NCBI RefSeq assembly: GCF_001875325.1
Contig: NZ_MDDC01000006.1
Span: 1 to 64,000 of the forward strand
DNA length: 64,000 bases
From: Neomoorella thermoacetica
GTDB taxonomy: Bacteria > Bacillota > DSM-521 > Neomoorellales > Neomoorellaceae
Reading direction: 5' to 3'
Part shown: positions 52,563 through 60,775 of the stretch, piece after piece
Position numbering within the stretch: the stretch's first letter is position 1
How the letters are laid out: the number at the start of each line of letters is the position of its first letter
The notes under the pieces: model-generated
What the model saw: the letters and a program-made list of their open reading frames with translations, nothing else
Told to the model about the DNA's origin: nothing
Databases searched by the model: none
Made by a program: the position numbers and the translations under genes

Positions 52563-53075
52563 TTACTGGGGGCCGCCCCGCGGGGGCGGCCCCCAGTCTT
52601 CTACAAAATAGCGCATACTCTCTTTTTTAAGTTCGGCGGTACTGTAAAGGAGCCGGTAGTTGTAGTGGCCAATGGCGGCCGCCAGCCGCCGGGCCAGCAC
52701 CTCACACTGCTGGCGGTTGGAGCCATGGACCACGGCATAGAGATTGTAAGGCCACTCCGGCCGGGTTTGCCGCTGGTAACAATGGGTCACCTCCCGGAAA
52801 GAGGCCAGTTTCCGCCCGGCGGTGGCAACCTCGGCCTCCGGCACCTGCCACACGATCATGGCATTGGCCACCAGCCCTGCTTTGCGGTGGCGCAGGGCGG
52901 CGCCGAAACGGCGCATAATACCTTCCCGCTGGAGGGCCTTCAGGCGGGCCAGCAATTCTTCCTCTCCCAGTCCCAGCTCCCGGGCCGCCAGGCGGAAGGG
53001 ATAGGGCTCCAGGGGCAGGTCTCCCTGGAAAAGGCGAACAATGTTTTTTTCAACTTCAGAGAGCCGGCGCGGCAT
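52563..53075 (-). CDS. ahbB: siroheme decarboxylase subunit AhbB
   Basis: Lrp/AsnC-fold protein (NirD-like), 170 residues. With AhbA it decarboxylates siroheme to 12,18-didecarboxysiroheme in the alternative heme/d1 pathway. An HTH-like N-terminus (LAARELGLGEEELLARLKAL) and the ligand-binding part (TRPEWPYNLYAVVHGSNR, MRYFVEDWG) are seen. It starts immediately after ahbA. A perfect GC palindrome encodes its last residues. Confidence 0.92.
   Translation of the reverse strand: MPRRLSEVEKNIVRLFQGDLPLEPYPFRLAARELGLGEEELLARLKALQREGIMRRFGAALRHRKAGLVANAMIVWQVPEAEVATAGRKLASFREVTHCYQRQTRPEWPYNLYAVVHGSNRQQCEVLARRLAAAIGHYNYRLLYSTAELKKESMRYFVEDWGPPPRGGPQ
52566..52596. repeat. 31-bp perfect GC-rich palindrome at the ahbB 3' end
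   Basis: Arms of 14 bp (CTGGGGGCCGCCCC and its complement) around GCG. It lies inside the coding end (WGPPPRGGPQ) and adjoins the stop codon. No U-tract follows on either strand, so it may act as an mRNA stabiliser or a Rho-independent stop without a T-run. Confidence 0.7.
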
Positions 53076-53534
53076 TTAAACCTCAGCCTCCAGGTCAAAA
53101 TTGACGCGAATCTTAAAGGGGTGTTCCACCGGGAGTTCCAGGAACTCGGTTATACCGGTATGTTCTTTAATGGCCCTGATAACCTCCTCCAGGTGCCGGC
53201 GGTCGGGGCCAATCAGGGTAAACCACATGTTATAGTCATGTTCCCTGAGGTAATTGTGGGTGACGCCGGGGAAGGAATTGACCACCTCTGCCACTTCTGC
53301 CAGGCGGCCGGGAGGCACCTTGAGGGCACAGAGGGTGCTGGTATAGCCGAGCTGGCGGGGTTCGAAGACGCCGCCCAGGCGGCGGATAATGCCGTCGGCC
53401 TTAAGCTTGCTAATCTTCCGGATAACCTCGTCCTCGCTGAGGCCCAGGCGGCGCCCGATTTCCTGGTAGGGCCGCGCCACCAGGGGGAATTCTTCCTGAA
53501 TGAGGTTGAGGAGCCGGCGGTCGAGCTGGTCCAA
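53076..53534 (-). CDS. ahbA: siroheme decarboxylase subunit AhbA
   Basis: 152-residue partner of AhbB with the same fold (YQEIGRRLGLSEDEVIRKISKL; GVTHNYLREHDYNMWFTL). The latter region holds the conserved His/Tyr/Asn of the siroheme site. TTG 53534 start with GGAGG upstream. Supports heme synthesis from siroheme, as in anaerobes with cytochromes. Confidence 0.92.
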   Translation of the reverse strand: MDQLDRRLLNLIQEEFPLVARPYQEIGRRLGLSEDEVIRKISKLKADGIIRRLGGVFEPRQLGYTSTLCALKVPPGRLAEVAEVVNSFPGVTHNYLREHDYNMWFTLIGPDRRHLEEVIRAIKEHTGITEFLELPVEHPFKIRVNFDLEAEV

Positions 53535-53572
53535 CAGGATTCCTCCACAGGTGATAATACTACTGATTATTA

Positions 53573-53593
53573 GTAGTTTATTGGTAGTTTATT
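53573..53593. promoter_or_regulatory. tandem 10-bp repeats upstream of ahbA
   Basis: Two copies of GTAGTTTATT spaced at 11 bp (53573-53582 and 53584-53593), about one helical turn apart, 39-59 bp before the ahbA start. Candidate regulator site. Confidence 0.4.
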
Positions 53594-53698
53594 CGCGACC
53601 AGTATTAAAAAATCCTTTTAGAAAATACCAGATGCAGTATTTTATCCGGCCCCTGTCCGGGCCGGGCATAAAGGAATAACACCTCCCCGATGAGATAA

Positions 53699-53871
53699 CT
53701 AATAACATGGGTTCACCCGGCTCATCTATGCCGTTTATCTCCACGCCAGCTTAACCTGTGACTGGATGGGTCACCGGGCCGGCCTGGATGGTGGTTACCG
53801 GCTTCCTGGCGGTTCTCTTTGCCTGTTTTGGCATCAACATCTTCCTGCCCGGCTTGCACAGTTACTTTTAG
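53699..53871 (+). pseudogene. C-terminal remnant of cytochrome c biogenesis protein CcsB/ResC
   Basis: Plus-strand pieces in different frames read LITW, then FTRLIYAVYLHASL, then AWMVVTGFLAVLFACFGINI followed by FLPGLHSYF and a stop. This is the typical CcsB end (LITWLIYA...LHAR...FAAVLFTYFGVNYFLPGLHSY). At least two frame breaks, and a stop just before LITW. Only the last 55 or so residues remain. CcsB is heme-linked, which fits the adjoining ahb genes. Confidence 0.7.
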
Positions 53872-53938
53872 TGTGGCCCGAAAGGAAATTTAAGCCGGAA
53901 GTTGAAGCAGGCCAGCAGGGCCGGGCGGGTATTTCTCC

Positions 53939-53967
53939 TTGACGGCATAGGGGGCAGGTACTATAAT
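53939..53967 (+). promoter_or_regulatory. promoter of the cadC-cadA operon
   Basis: TTGACG (53939-53944), 17-bp spacer, TATAAT (53962-53967). Confidence 0.85.
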
Positions 53968-53971
53968 ACAT

Positions 53972-53987
53972 TTAAACAATTGTTTAA
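53972..53987. promoter_or_regulatory. ArsR/SmtB-type operator
   Basis: Perfect 16-bp palindrome TTAAACAATTGTTTAA directly downstream of the -10 box; the metal-sensing repressor encoded next is the expected binder. Confidence 0.75.
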
Positions 53988-54013
53988 TCGTATTCTATGA
54001 TGGGGTGATAGCT

Positions 54014-54367
54014 ATGACGGGAGCGAATCATGACCTGTGTGATACCTTTTGTCCCTCCGGAGGGGAGGAAGGGCTGCGGGAGAAGGTAATGGAGGTCGCC
54101 GGCCTGTCGGAAATCTTCAAGGTGCTGGGGGATGAAACCAGGACCAAGATCCTTTACCTGCTCTCCTTCCGGGAATTGTGCGTCTGCGATATAGCCACCA
54201 TCTTAGACATGAGTTTACCGGCCATCTCCCACCACCTGCGGCTGCTGAAAGCCCTGCGCCTGGTCAAGTACCGCCGGGACGGCAAGATGGTCTATTACTC
54301 CCTGGACGACGAGCATATAGTCCACCTTATCCGCGAGGCCCAGGAACACTTTGCCGAATACAGATAA
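54014..54367 (+). CDS. CadC-type metal-sensing repressor (ArsR/SmtB family)
   Basis: 117 residues. Metal ligands expected of Cd/Pb/Zn sensors are present: N-terminal HDLCDTFC and the alpha-3 pair RELCVCDIA. The recognition helix is MSLPAISHHLRLLKAL. ATG 54014 is chosen over GTG 54005. It overlaps the first in-frame bases before cadA and lies under its own operator. Confidence 0.92.
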   Translation: MTGANHDLCDTFCPSGGEEGLREKVMEVAGLSEIFKVLGDETRTKILYLLSFRELCVCDIATILDMSLPAISHHLRLLKALRLVKYRRDGKMVYYSLDDEHIVHLIREAQEHFAEYR

Positions 54368-54392
54368 ATTAAAAGGTCGGGAGTTGAAAGTT

Positions 54393-56510
54393 ATGCGCTA
54401 CAAGCTGGCCGGCCTGGATTGCGCCGGCTGTGCCGCCAGGCTGGAACAGGAACTGCGCCGGGTTAAAGGCTTGGAGAAGGCTACCATTAATTTTGCCGCC
54501 CGGAACGTGGACATGCCGCCGGAGATGCTGCCGGCGGCCCGGGAAGTTATTGCCCGGGTAGAACCGGACGTCCGGTTAATTGAAACGGCCGGGGATGCTT
54601 CCGGCGAAGAAAAAGACGAAGAAAAAGAGGAAGCCGGTAGAAGCCTTTATCTTATCGTGGCTGCAACTTTGCTACTGGGAATGGGATTTATTTTTAATGA
54701 ACGGCTCCACCGTACCCCTTACTCCTGGGCCGAATATGCCGTCCTCCTGGCGGCTTATTTCCTGGTAGGCTGGCCGGTGATCCGGGCGGCCCTGCGTAAC
54801 TTGATCCGTCGCCGGTTTTTCGATGAAAACTTCTTAATGACCATAGCTACCGCAGGAGCCATTGCCATCCACCAGCTGCCCGAAGCAGTGGGAGTCATGC
54901 TCTTCTATGCTGTAGGTGAATATTTCCAGGAGCGGGCCGTCAATCGTTCCCGCCGTTCTATCGCCGCCCTGGTGGATATCCGGCCGGAATATGCAAACCT
55001 GAAACTGAACGGGGAAAGCAAACGGGTACGGCCGGAAGAGGTGGAGGCAGGACAGATTATTGTCATCAAGCCTGGCGAAAGGGTGCCCCTGGATGGCGAG
55101 GTGGTTGACGGATTTTCCTTTGTCGACACTTCGGCCCTGACAGGGGAAGCCGTCCCCCGCAAGGTGGAAAAGGGTGAGCCAGTCCTGGCCGGGATGATCA
55201 ACGGCCAGGGTCTTTTAACGGTCAGGGTGACCAGACCCTTCGGTGAATCCTCGGTGGCCCGCATCCTGGAACTGGTGGAAAACGCCGCTGCCCGTAAAGC
55301 CCCTACGGAACAATTCATCACCGCCTTTTCCCGTTACTACACCCCGGCGGTCGTCCTGGGAGCCCTGGCCCTGGCGGTCATCCCGCCCCTGGTGTTTCCC
55401 GGGGCCACCTTCTCTACGTGGGTTTACCGCGCCCTCGTGCTACTGGTCATCTCCTGCCCCTGCGCCCTGGTAGTTTCTATCCCTCTGGGATACTTCGGTG
55501 GCATCGGCGCAGCTTCCCGCCAGGGCATCCTGGTTAAGGGCGCTAACTTCCTGGACGCCCTGACCGGCCTGCATACCGTGGTTTTTGATAAAACCGGTAC
55601 CCTGACGAAAGGAGTTTTCCGGGTTACGCAGGTGGTTCCATACAACGGTTTTCAAGAAGATGAACTCCTGGCAGTTGCTGCCGCCGCCGAGGTCTATTCC
55701 AGCCATCCCATCGCCCAGTCCATCCGGGCGGCCTACGGCCAGGAGATTGACCCCGAGAGGATCGGTGAATACCGGGAAATTCCCGGCCACGGTATCAGCG
55801 CCATGGTCGATGGGAAAAGGGTCCTGGCCGGTAACGATCGTTTAATGCACCGGGAAGGAATCGCCAATGAGGTTTGCAATGTGGCAGGCACCGTCATCCA
55901 CGTAGCCGTTGACGGTACCTTTGCCGGCTACATCGTCATTTCCGACGAGGTGAAGCCTGATGCCGGGGAGGCCGTTGCCCGACTCAAGGAATTTGGGGTA
56001 AAGAATATTGTGATGCTGACCGGCGATGAGGAGGCCGTAGCCCGCCGGGTTGCCAGGGACCTGGGTATAGACGCTTACTACGCGGGGTTGTTGCCGGAGG
56101 ATAAAGTGGCAAAGGTGGAAGAGCTGGAGGCCGGCCTGCCCGACCGCCGCCGGCAGAAGCTGGCTTTTATGGGCGACGGTATCAACGACGCCCCGGTTAT
56201 TACCCGGGCCGACGTAGGAGTGGCCATGGGCGGCCTGGGAAGCGATGCCGCCATTGAGGCCGCCGACGTGGTTCTTATGGAGGATGCACCCTCCAGGCTG
56301 GCCACCGCTATCGAGATCGCCAGGTATACCGGCCTTATCGTCAGGCAGAACGTAGTCCTGGCCCTGAGTATCAAGGCCTTCTTCCTGATCCTGGGGGCCT
56401 TTGGCGTGGCGACAATCTGGGAAGCCGTTTTCGCCGATGTAGGCGTGGCCCTGGCAGCCATTTTCAACGCCAGCAGGACCCTGAGCTATCGCCCCTCAAC
56501 ACTAAAATAA
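54393..56510 (+). CDS. cadA: Cd/Zn/Pb-exporting P1B-type ATPase CadA
   Basis: 705 residues. N-terminal HMA domain with GLDCAGCAARLE; an acidic linker; actuator TGEAVP; CPC transport motif VISCPCALVVSIPLG; phosphorylation DKTGTLTKG; HP motif SSHPIAQ; ATP site GDGINDAP; and the P1B-2 C-terminal Asp in ADVGVALAAIFNA. Pumps divalent soft metals out. ATG 54393 has GGGAG 9 nt upstream. Confidence 0.95.
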   Translation: MRYKLAGLDCAGCAARLEQELRRVKGLEKATINFAARNVDMPPEMLPAAREVIARVEPDVRLIETAGDASGEEKDEEKEEAGRSLYLIVAATLLLGMGFIFNERLHRTPYSWAEYAVLLAAYFLVGWPVIRAALRNLIRRRFFDENFLMTIATAGAIAIHQLPEAVGVMLFYAVGEYFQERAVNRSRRSIAALVDIRPEYANLKLNGESKRVRPEEVEAGQIIVIKPGERVPLDGEVVDGFSFVDTSALTGEAVPRKVEKGEPVLAGMINGQGLLTVRVTRPFGESSVARILELVENAAARKAPTEQFITAFSRYYTPAVVLGALALAVIPPLVFPGATFSTWVYRALVLLVISCPCALVVSIPLGYFGGIGAASRQGILVKGANFLDALTGLHTVVFDKTGTLTKGVFRVTQVVPYNGFQEDELLAVAAAAEVYSSHPIAQSIRAAYGQEIDPERIGEYREIPGHGISAMVDGKRVLAGNDRLMHREGIANEVCNVAGTVIHVAVDGTFAGYIVISDEVKPDAGEAVARLKEFGVKNIVMLTGDEEAVARRVARDLGIDAYYAGLLPEDKVAKVEELEAGLPDRRRQKLAFMGDGINDAPVITRADVGVAMGGLGSDAAIEAADVVLMEDAPSRLATAIEIARYTGLIVRQNVVLALSIKAFFLILGAFGVATIWEAVFADVGVALAAIFNASRTLSYRPSTLK

Positions 56511-56670
56511 ATACCCTGAGCATAACTTGTTGCCGGCTGCAACGATCCTCCCTTCAAACAAATACCAGCACGTTAATACTCTTCAAAAACGGTGCTCCTG
56601 ATGGGCATCGGCGTCTTGTACAGGTAGCCTCGGGAGCGTTTATGTGCTACAATAAGACCTGGTGATTGCC

Positions 56671-57429
56671 ATGCCAACCAGCACCTACCAGAGAGATTAC
56701 GAAGTGCGCTATTATGAAACTAATTTTTTGCTTGAGGCCTCACCGGTGACTATTCTGGGTTACCTGGAAGAAACAGCCACTTTGCATTCAGAAACAGCAG
56801 GCATGGGGATTAATAAGTTAAAAGCTGCCGGCCGGGGCTGGGTTGTCTATCGCTATCACCTGCAGATGGAGCGCTACCCCCGCTGGCAGGAACATATCAC
56901 CATAACCACCTGGGTGGAGAATTTCCAGCGCTGCTTCGCCTACCGCGACTTCTATGTCCACGACGCCAGGGGCAACCTCATTGGCCGGGCCGCATCGGTC
57001 TGGATCTACCTGGATATAAACAAAAAGAAGCCCCTGCGCATACCACCCCAGGTGACCGGAGCCTACGGCCTTTACCCGGAAGTAGCCATACCCGGGGCCT
57101 TCACCGACCTGCCGTCCCTGGAAAAAACAGCGACAGCCGGGGAATTCACCGTCCTGGTGGCTGACCTGGATACTAACCATCATGCCAATAACAAGAGGTA
57201 TATCGGCTGGATCCTGGAGGGTGTCCCCCTGGAGGTCCACCGGGCGGCCTTCCCGGCTACCATTGAAGTCTTATATAAAAAAGATGCCCGTTACGGCGAG
57301 CATATCCACTGCGAATGCCAGGAAATACCGGCCGTAAAGGGCACCAGGTGTTACCTCCACCGCCTCTCCTGTCCCGAAAGGGCTCTGGAGCTAACCCTGG
57401 CCCGGACCACCTGGCAGGAACGGCTTTAG
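56671..57429 (+). CDS. acyl-ACP thioesterase
   Basis: About 252 residues, double hot-dog fold of the FatA/FatB-like bacterial family (YEVRYYETNFLLEASPVTIL; TWVENFQRCFAYRDFYV; ADLDTNHHANNKRYIGWILEG). The second motif, DxNxHxNN, carries the catalytic Asn-His. Releases free fatty acids from ACP. GTG 56662 is an alternative start. Confidence 0.9.
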   Translation: MPTSTYQRDYEVRYYETNFLLEASPVTILGYLEETATLHSETAGMGINKLKAAGRGWVVYRYHLQMERYPRWQEHITITTWVENFQRCFAYRDFYVHDARGNLIGRAASVWIYLDINKKKPLRIPPQVTGAYGLYPEVAIPGAFTDLPSLEKTATAGEFTVLVADLDTNHHANNKRYIGWILEGVPLEVHRAAFPATIEVLYKKDARYGEHIHCECQEIPAVKGTRCYLHRLSCPERALELTLARTTWQERL

Positions 57430-57722
57430 CCGTCTGCAGTAGTGAGGGGCAGGGGCATGGGTGCCGGCCCGGAGTTAAGGCTGGTCCACGATGGCCGGCG
57501 ATGGAAAGCCGGCGGCCAGCGGCCGCACCCACGGCGGGTTAGAGCAAAACTTAAAAAGCCCCGGCCCGCAGCGGCACCTACCCGGGACGTTTAATTGCCA
57601 TTGATACGGCATCTTCGTCTAAAAATACAGCCCTGCAGCAACCCCAAAGCTGCAGGGCTTATTATCATACTGTCGTTTCCAGCCGGGGCGTTAAACGCTC
57701 CCGGCCGGCCGATGCCCGGTCC
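57430..57722. other. intergenic stretch between thioesterase and flavin reductase
   Basis: No gene is supported. It holds only GC-rich inverted repeats and the terminator at 57621-57659. Confidence 0.5.
57621..57659 (-). terminator. intrinsic terminator of the flavin reductase gene
   Basis: 10-bp perfect stem AGCCCTGCAG/CTGCAGGGCT (57629-57638 and 57650-57659), 11-nt loop, and TATTTTT on the minus strand. It could also stop the converging thioesterase transcript (TTATTAT on plus). Confidence 0.8.
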
Positions 57723-58211
57723 CTACCGGCCCCAGTGGGCGATACTATGTTCGTAATAAAGAAGGGGTTTTTTCTCACTGTTGACCCTGGCCGCTACCAC
57801 CTGGCCGGTGATAATGATATGATCGCCGCTCTGGAAGCGATTGCTCACTTTACACTCCAGGTTGGCCAGGGCGTCTTTCACCCCCGGTGTGGTAACTACC
57901 GCCGACGGCACGGTAGCCAGGCCCAGTTCCTTGATTTTATCGACGTCCCTGCCTGAATGGCTACCGCAGAAGACGGCGATATTCTCCTGATCATCGGCCA
58001 GAATGGAGAGGACAAACTCCCCGGCGGCATCCAGGAGTTCAAGCACGTAGCGGTTGGGATGAAGGGCCACCATTACCTGGGGCGGGTTGGACGACTCCTG
58101 GCTGAACCAGGCCACAGTGGTGAGGTCGTGCTTTTCCCCCTGTTTCACCCCAATCAGGCCGCAAGGGCAGGTGATCTTGCCCAGGGCGCGGGAAATTTCG
58201 GCAGTGCTCAC
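57723..58211 (-). CDS. flavin reductase-like (FMN-binding) protein
   Basis: 162-residue split-barrel flavoprotein of the flavin_reduct family (ISRALGKITCPCGLIGV; VAWFSQESSNPPQVMVAL; GEFVLSILADDQ; HIIITGQVVAARV). GTG 58211 has AAAGGAG upstream. Members reduce FMN/FAD or act in high-molecular-weight rubredoxins; the partner is unknown. Confidence 0.9.
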   Translation of the reverse strand: MSTAEISRALGKITCPCGLIGVKQGEKHDLTTVAWFSQESSNPPQVMVALHPNRYVLELLDAAGEFVLSILADDQENIAVFCGSHSGRDVDKIKELGLATVPSAVVTTPGVKDALANLECKVSNRFQSGDHIIITGQVVAARVNSEKKPLLYYEHSIAHWGR

Positions 58212-58393
58212 GAAACCCACTCCTTTCAAATAGCTTCACTTCTATTATACCCCATTTTCCACAACAGGACCATGGGATGGCAGGTTACCGGTACCTCCGT
58301 CGTACTGTTACGCCAAAGGCCGTGCGGGCAGGTGACTACGGTAAAAGTGTTAGTTACCGCACAAATGAAAGATATCTCCATGATGGTAGAGAA

Positions 58394-58549
58394 TCATCGG
58401 CTGCCCTGATGGACAATTAGCGTCAATAAAAGACCGGACGCTAAGACTTTCATCGCTGCATGTGCCGGCCGCTCATTGATAGCCCATTCGTCTTTAACCA
58501 GCACAGTAATCACATCGCTATTGGCTATTTGAAGGTGATTGACTTCCAT
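58394..58549 (-). CDS. doubtful small hypothetical protein
   Basis: 51 residues (MEVNHLQIANSDVITVLVKD...) with a hydrophobic end (VLASGLLLTLIVHQ). No ribosome site is seen; the longer frame to 58864 is antisense to the Phd gene and not credible. Possibly a relic. The rest of 58212-58607 shows nothing I can support. Confidence 0.25.
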   Translation of the reverse strand: MEVNHLQIANSDVITVLVKDEWAINERPAHAAMKVLASGLLLTLIVHQGSR

Positions 58550-58607
58550 ACGGCTAATTCGGTACCGGTAGAAGATGAAAACGGCAGAGGAATAACATGG
58601 CGATACA

Positions 58608-58636
58608 TTGAAAGGTAGTCTCGCCGGCGCTATAAT
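58608..58636 (+). promoter_or_regulatory. promoter of the phd-PIN module
   Basis: TTGAAA (58608-58613), 17-bp spacer, TATAAT (58631-58636); GGAGG follows before the ATG at 58659. Confidence 0.8.
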
Positions 58637-58658
58637 ATGACCACATGGAGGTGGAAAA

Positions 58659-58928
58659 ATGGAACAGATCGGTATTAGAAAGATGAAGGCATTCATGAGC
58701 CAGTATATCAAGCGGGTTAAAGAAGGGGAAACCTTGATTATTACCGTTCGTGGCCGTCCTGTTGCCAGGCTGGTACCGATAGAAAACAAAATACCCTCCG
58801 GTATTACTACCATGTTAGATAAAGGCCTGGCATCGTGGGCTGGCGGCAAGCCACTAGGAACCAATCAATATTTGCCAGTTAAAAAAGGCCACTCCATTGC
58901 CCGAATAGTAGAGGAAGATCGGCGATGA
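58659..58928 (+). CDS. Phd/YefM-type antitoxin
   Basis: 89 residues. Typical start IGIRKMKAFMSQYIKRVKEG and TLIITVRGRPVARLVPIE; the C-terminal half should bind the PIN toxin. Intact, with a good promoter. Stop overlaps the toxin ATG as ATGA. Confidence 0.92.
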   Translation: MEQIGIRKMKAFMSQYIKRVKEGETLIITVRGRPVARLVPIENKIPSGITTMLDKGLASWAGGKPLGTNQYLPVKKGHSIARIVEEDRR

Positions 58929-59349
58929 TATCTTACCTTGATACCAGCGCCCTGGTGAAGCTGTATATTTAGCTGTATATTTATGAGGAAGGCACCCCGG
59001 AGGTAAAAAAACTCGCGGCCAATTCCCCTTCATTGTAGCTACCTGTAAAATTGCCTACGCTGAAGCAAGGGCCGCCCTGGCCCGTGGTTACCGGGAAAAA
59101 GCTCTCGATCATGCAGTATATACCCAAGCCGTTACAGCTCTCAAAGATGATTGGCGTAATTACTTCACCATAGAAGTATCCGACGCCTTGATAGAGAAGG
59201 CCGGAGAGTTAGCAGAACGGCATCAACTGCGTGTTTTTGATGCCGTTCATTTGGCAGCAGTATTGATGTTAAAGCAACAGGTAAAGGATAATATAACCGT
59301 AGCTTGCTGGGGTGAACCTCCGCCGGGACAAGCCCGGTGGCTTCTTTAA
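58925..59349 (+). pseudogene. PIN-domain (VapC-type) toxin, inactivated
   Basis: The start MISYLDTSALVKLYI holds the first PIN Asp. A tandem duplication of the 12-bp unit AGCTGTATATTT (58959-58970 and 58971-58982) makes TAG at 58970. A 1-nt loss near 59024-59030 breaks the frame again. Beyond it the sequence continues well (FIVATCKIAYAEARAALARG; VFDAVHLAAVLMLKQQ), with the other PIN acids. RNase activity is lost unless recoded. Confidence 0.9.
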
Positions 59350-59512
59350 AGCAACCGGGGTTGCCCGGACGGTCCTCAGCACCTCATCGGGAGACGCCTG
59401 CCTGAAGACAGGTCTTATTCCCCCTCAATGCGCTACACCCAGACACCCAGATTAGCCCCGGATGTTGGATGGCCCGGTCCATGGGCGTCTACTACTCAAC
59501 GTAGATACGTCT
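59350..59512 (-). ncRNA. possible omega RNA / right-end region of the IS605-like element
   Basis: Downstream of the tnpB stop to just after the PIN gene: several hairpins, among them GCAACC-GG-GGTTGC (59352-59365), CCTGccTGAAGACAGG and GTCTAC/GTAGATAC. TnpB proteins use an RNA from this location as guide scaffold. Ends are not determined. Confidence 0.4.
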
Positions 59513-60775
59513 TTATGCGGCCTTTTTCTTTTTATGGCCCGGCATCGGCGTTAACACTGCAGGCCGCACATAAGACACTGTTTCCGGCAACTTGCGGCCA
59601 AAGGTGAACCGACCGTTTACGGCTAAGTCCAATATGCCCGTGGCGCCTATCACGTCACGGTGTACCCCGCCGAAGCCACAATCCCTGTCGCCGCATCGGT
59701 AAACGCGACCGGCCTGCTTTGTATACTTGCCGCATATCGGGCAGGTGCCGGAAGTGCCTCGTTCTTCGATTTTCTCCAGGGTGATACCGTGCCGCTTGAG
59801 TTTATATTCCAAGAGATCCCGTAGCCGGCCGAAGCTCCACTGGCTCATCCGCTGGTTGTGATGCCGCCCGCAGTCCTGTTCCCTTACTCCCTGGGGGTCG
59901 CCGATGTAGACCTTCTTAACTCCGCGTTGCAGGCTCCAGTTTACTGCCATTTTCGTGACGGCATGTTCGGTATGGGATATTTGAACTCCAATCCAATTCA
60001 AAAAACGGTACTTGGCCGCCAGGAGTTTTTTGCGACGGTCGGAGCCTTTTTTGGTCCGGGAAATGGCCTTCTGAAACTTCTTCAAAGTCTTATTCCGGAG
60101 GCGGCGCAACGACCGCAGATGCCTTCCGCTGATGACCAGGGCTTCCCGGCCGTCAGTCAGGGTTAAGGCATGGACTTCGCCCGGATCTACTGCTGCTACG
60201 GCTTCCCCCTGTACTTTCTCCAGGGCGGGCTTGTCTACCGCTATATGCAGCCAGTACTCGTTGCGGTGCCAGACGAGTTGGACCTGTTTGATTTCCAATC
60301 CCTTCAGCCTTGCGGGCAGTTTTATCTTAAGCGGCGGTTTCTTCCAGCCGTTGGAAAGCCTTAAGTATCCGTCTTCTACGGTGATGCCGGTCACTTTCCA
60401 CGTGGAGGTGAAAAAACGCTTCAACCGCCAGGGATAGCGCCACTCCGTGTGGCCTTCTTCGTGGAGCTTCTTCGTCCTCTCCCAGCATTCGTAGTAGTTC
60501 TCTATGATGGCCTGCACGTCCTGGGAGTGAACGCTGAATCTCCCCTTCAAAAACTCTTTCATCGTGGCTTCGTCTATCCAGATGCCGTATTTGAACCAGA
60601 ATAAGCGGTGGATGGTCATGACGGTGTTCCAAACTTTAGCGGATTCTCTCTGGATGTCCCTGGCCAGTTCCTCCTCATGAGATTTAAGACGCAGCGGGAG
60701 CTTTTCTACCAGCACATCACCCTGCGTTTGCCCTTTGCTTTTTTTGGCTGCGGTATTGCGTTTCAACTGGCTCAT
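59513..60775 (-). CDS. tnpB: TnpB-type RNA-guided nuclease
   Basis: 420 residues. N-terminal wedge/REC region, RuvC-I in AAVDPGEVHALTLTDG (Asp197), RuvC-III in GGVHRDVIGATGIL (Asp374), zinc finger CPICGKY...CGDRDC (345-366). At the RuvC-II position, where most TnpB have EDL, it reads VYIGDPQGVREQ (Gly292-Asp293; Glu299 near). This variant pattern is seen in some IS1341-type families as far as I recall, so it may still be active. Overlaps the tnpA relic by ATGA. Confidence 0.88.
   Translation of the reverse strand: MSQLKRNTAAKKSKGQTQGDVLVEKLPLRLKSHEEELARDIQRESAKVWNTVMTIHRLFWFKYGIWIDEATMKEFLKGRFSVHSQDVQAIIENYYECWERTKKLHEEGHTEWRYPWRLKRFFTSTWKVTGITVEDGYLRLSNGWKKPPLKIKLPARLKGLEIKQVQLVWHRNEYWLHIAVDKPALEKVQGEAVAAVDPGEVHALTLTDGREALVISGRHLRSLRRLRNKTLKKFQKAISRTKKGSDRRKKLLAAKYRFLNWIGVQISHTEHAVTKMAVNWSLQRGVKKVYIGDPQGVREQDCGRHHNQRMSQWSFGRLRDLLEYKLKRHGITLEKIEERGTSGTCPICGKYTKQAGRVYRCGDRDCGFGGVHRDVIGATGILDLAVNGRFTFGRKLPETVSYVRPAVLTPMPGHKKKKAA

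Noticed and set aside
58394-58864. Minus-strand open frame of 156 codons
   Set aside because: Its first half is the complement of the well-supported Phd antitoxin and no ribosome site is seen; only the small end part is listed, with low confidence.
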